Shown: in pieces, positions 43,320-43,700 of the stretch | How the letters are laid out: every line of letters starts with the position of its first letter | Position numbering within the stretch: the first letter of the stretch is position 1 | Notes under the pieces: model-generated | Databases searched by the model: none | What the model was told of the DNA's origin: nothing | The model's input: the letters and a program-made list of their open reading frames with translations, nothing else | Translations under genes and position numbers: made by a program | Assembly (NCBI GenBank): GCA_021735245.1 | Contig: JAIPHJ010000013.1 | Location: 1 to 43,700, forward strand | From: Candidatus Bipolaricaulota bacterium | GTDB lineage: Bacteria > Bipolaricaulota > Bipolaricaulia > M55B111 | Reading direction: 5' to 3' | Length of the DNA: 43,700 nucleotides

Positions 43320-43502
43320 TTCTCTGGTGATTGTTCGATAAAACCGCATCCAGCACTCAATTGGAGCCTCCATCCATATACTGGAAAAGTTCGTCATAAA
43401 TTGTCAATAAAACAACTCCTTGCCTCTTTTGTAATGTAGTGCCCAATTGAGTGCTGGACGTCTCGGCCTCCGATAGGATTTTCCTGAACAATCACCAGAG
43501 AA
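43320..43502. repeat. Outer inverted repeat enclosing element E2
   Basis: TTCTCTGGTGATTGTTC (43320-43336) and GAACAATCACCAGAGAA (43486-43502) are perfect 17-base complements. The CCAGCAC element E2 lies between them, off-centre (13 bases on the left, 28 on the right). So E2 sits within another stem, as E1 does within the RNase P RNA. Confidence 0.7.
43350..43457 (+). repeat. CCAGCAC palindromic element E2
   Basis: 108 bases: CCAGCACTCAATTGG at the left end pairs perfectly with CCAATTGAGTGCTGG at the right end. The inner part carries TTTT.TAATGT 27 bases before the end, as in E1 (TTTT.AATGT). The stem sequence differs from E1 and E3 except for the first seven bases. Confidence 0.75.
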
Positions 43503-43591
43503 TCTGAAGACGGGCATTTAATATATTGCCTCCACTTCCTGAGGGCTCCGAGCCGGGAAAATTCCAGCGAAGCGGCGCATATGTCTGACCG

Positions 43592-43700
43592 ACCAGCACC
43601 CAGATTGCTATAGATAAACAAAATATGAAACGACCTTCAATTTCAATCTCAGCTGTAGATTTATAGCAATTTTGACGTCAATAGCAATCTGGGTGCTGGT
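43592..43700 (+). repeat. CCAGCAC palindromic element E3, at the window edge
   Basis: ACCAGCACCCAGATTGCTAT pairs perfectly over 20 bases with ATAGCAATCTGGGTGCTGGT, which ends at the last base of the window. Inside, TATAGA at offset 16 and ATCTCAGCTGTA near the middle repeat E1, and TTTT lies 26 bases before the end. The window ends exactly at the closing base, so flanking sequence is unseen and more copies may follow. Confidence 0.75.

Noticed and set aside
43350-43700. Elements E2 and E3 as integron attC sites
   Set aside because: The fold principle is similar, but the R'/R'' consensus (GTTRRRY and its complement) is absent, and no integron integrase or cassette gene is present.
43320-43700. 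A CRISPR array at the right end
   Set aside because: The repeats are long inverted repeats of differing sequence with no regular short direct repeat; no cas gene is seen.

Overview
The window reads as a chromosomal segment of a bacterium. Bacterial markers are a type A RNase P RNA, a bacterial-type aspartyl-tRNA synthetase with a GAD insertion, MraY, GatA and Shine-Dalgarno sites of the AGGAGGTGAT kind. A C-terminal aromatic beta-barrel signature on one secreted protein suggests an outer membrane. Unusually for a bacterium it also carries a full CDC48/p97-type double AAA ATPase. Coding density is moderate, genes are in short operons on both strands, and many intergenic gaps are filled by related GC-rich repeats. 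I cannot place the organism; a deep-branching anaerobic diderm (Bipolaricaulota-like) is only a guess.

Left part (1-5900): a partial gene, a secreted PsbP-like protein, an ABC exporter pair whose permease has a frameshift, a methyltransferase, a secreted coiled-coil protein and a radical SAM enzyme. 6100-12300 (minus strand): ATP-dependent PEP carboxykinase, then a glutamate/aspartate-type ABC importer operon (binding protein, two permeases, ATPase) with a FadR/GntR-type regulator upstream. 12900-18200 (minus): a DUF2089/SHOCT-like regulator pair, then a c-di-GMP module (MASE3-PAS-GAF-GGDEF cyclase, GAF-PAS-HD-GYP phosphodiesterase, small membrane protein). 18600-24900: PfkB, a GNAT acetyltransferase, a PIG-L deacetylase, a short tyrosine recombinase and an HTH/HD-domain pair. 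25200-30100: CDC48, AspRS and a HAD phosphatase. 30180-34850: a PadR-controlled operon with a MacB-like ABC system and an outer-membrane-type protein. 35000-43050: MATE exporter, DUF368 (polyprenyl-phosphate translocase family), PPC-domain protein, rnpB, mraY, gatA, trpB (TrpB2 type) and tRNA-Ala. 43050-43700 has no gene but several structured repeats.

The most notable signal is a family of 107-109 bp imperfect palindromes that begin CCAGCAC and end GTGCTGG. Two lie at the right end of the window and one sits inside the RNase P RNA gene at the P12 position. Their stems differ in sequence but stay self-complementary, and internal blocks recur at fixed offsets. Other observations: three genes appear to start at AUC, AUU and CUG behind good ribosome binding sites; a tRNA-Ala has C33 in place of U33; the start codon of an importer permease is buried in a 15-bp hairpin; and two dispersed intergenic repeat families recur across the window.
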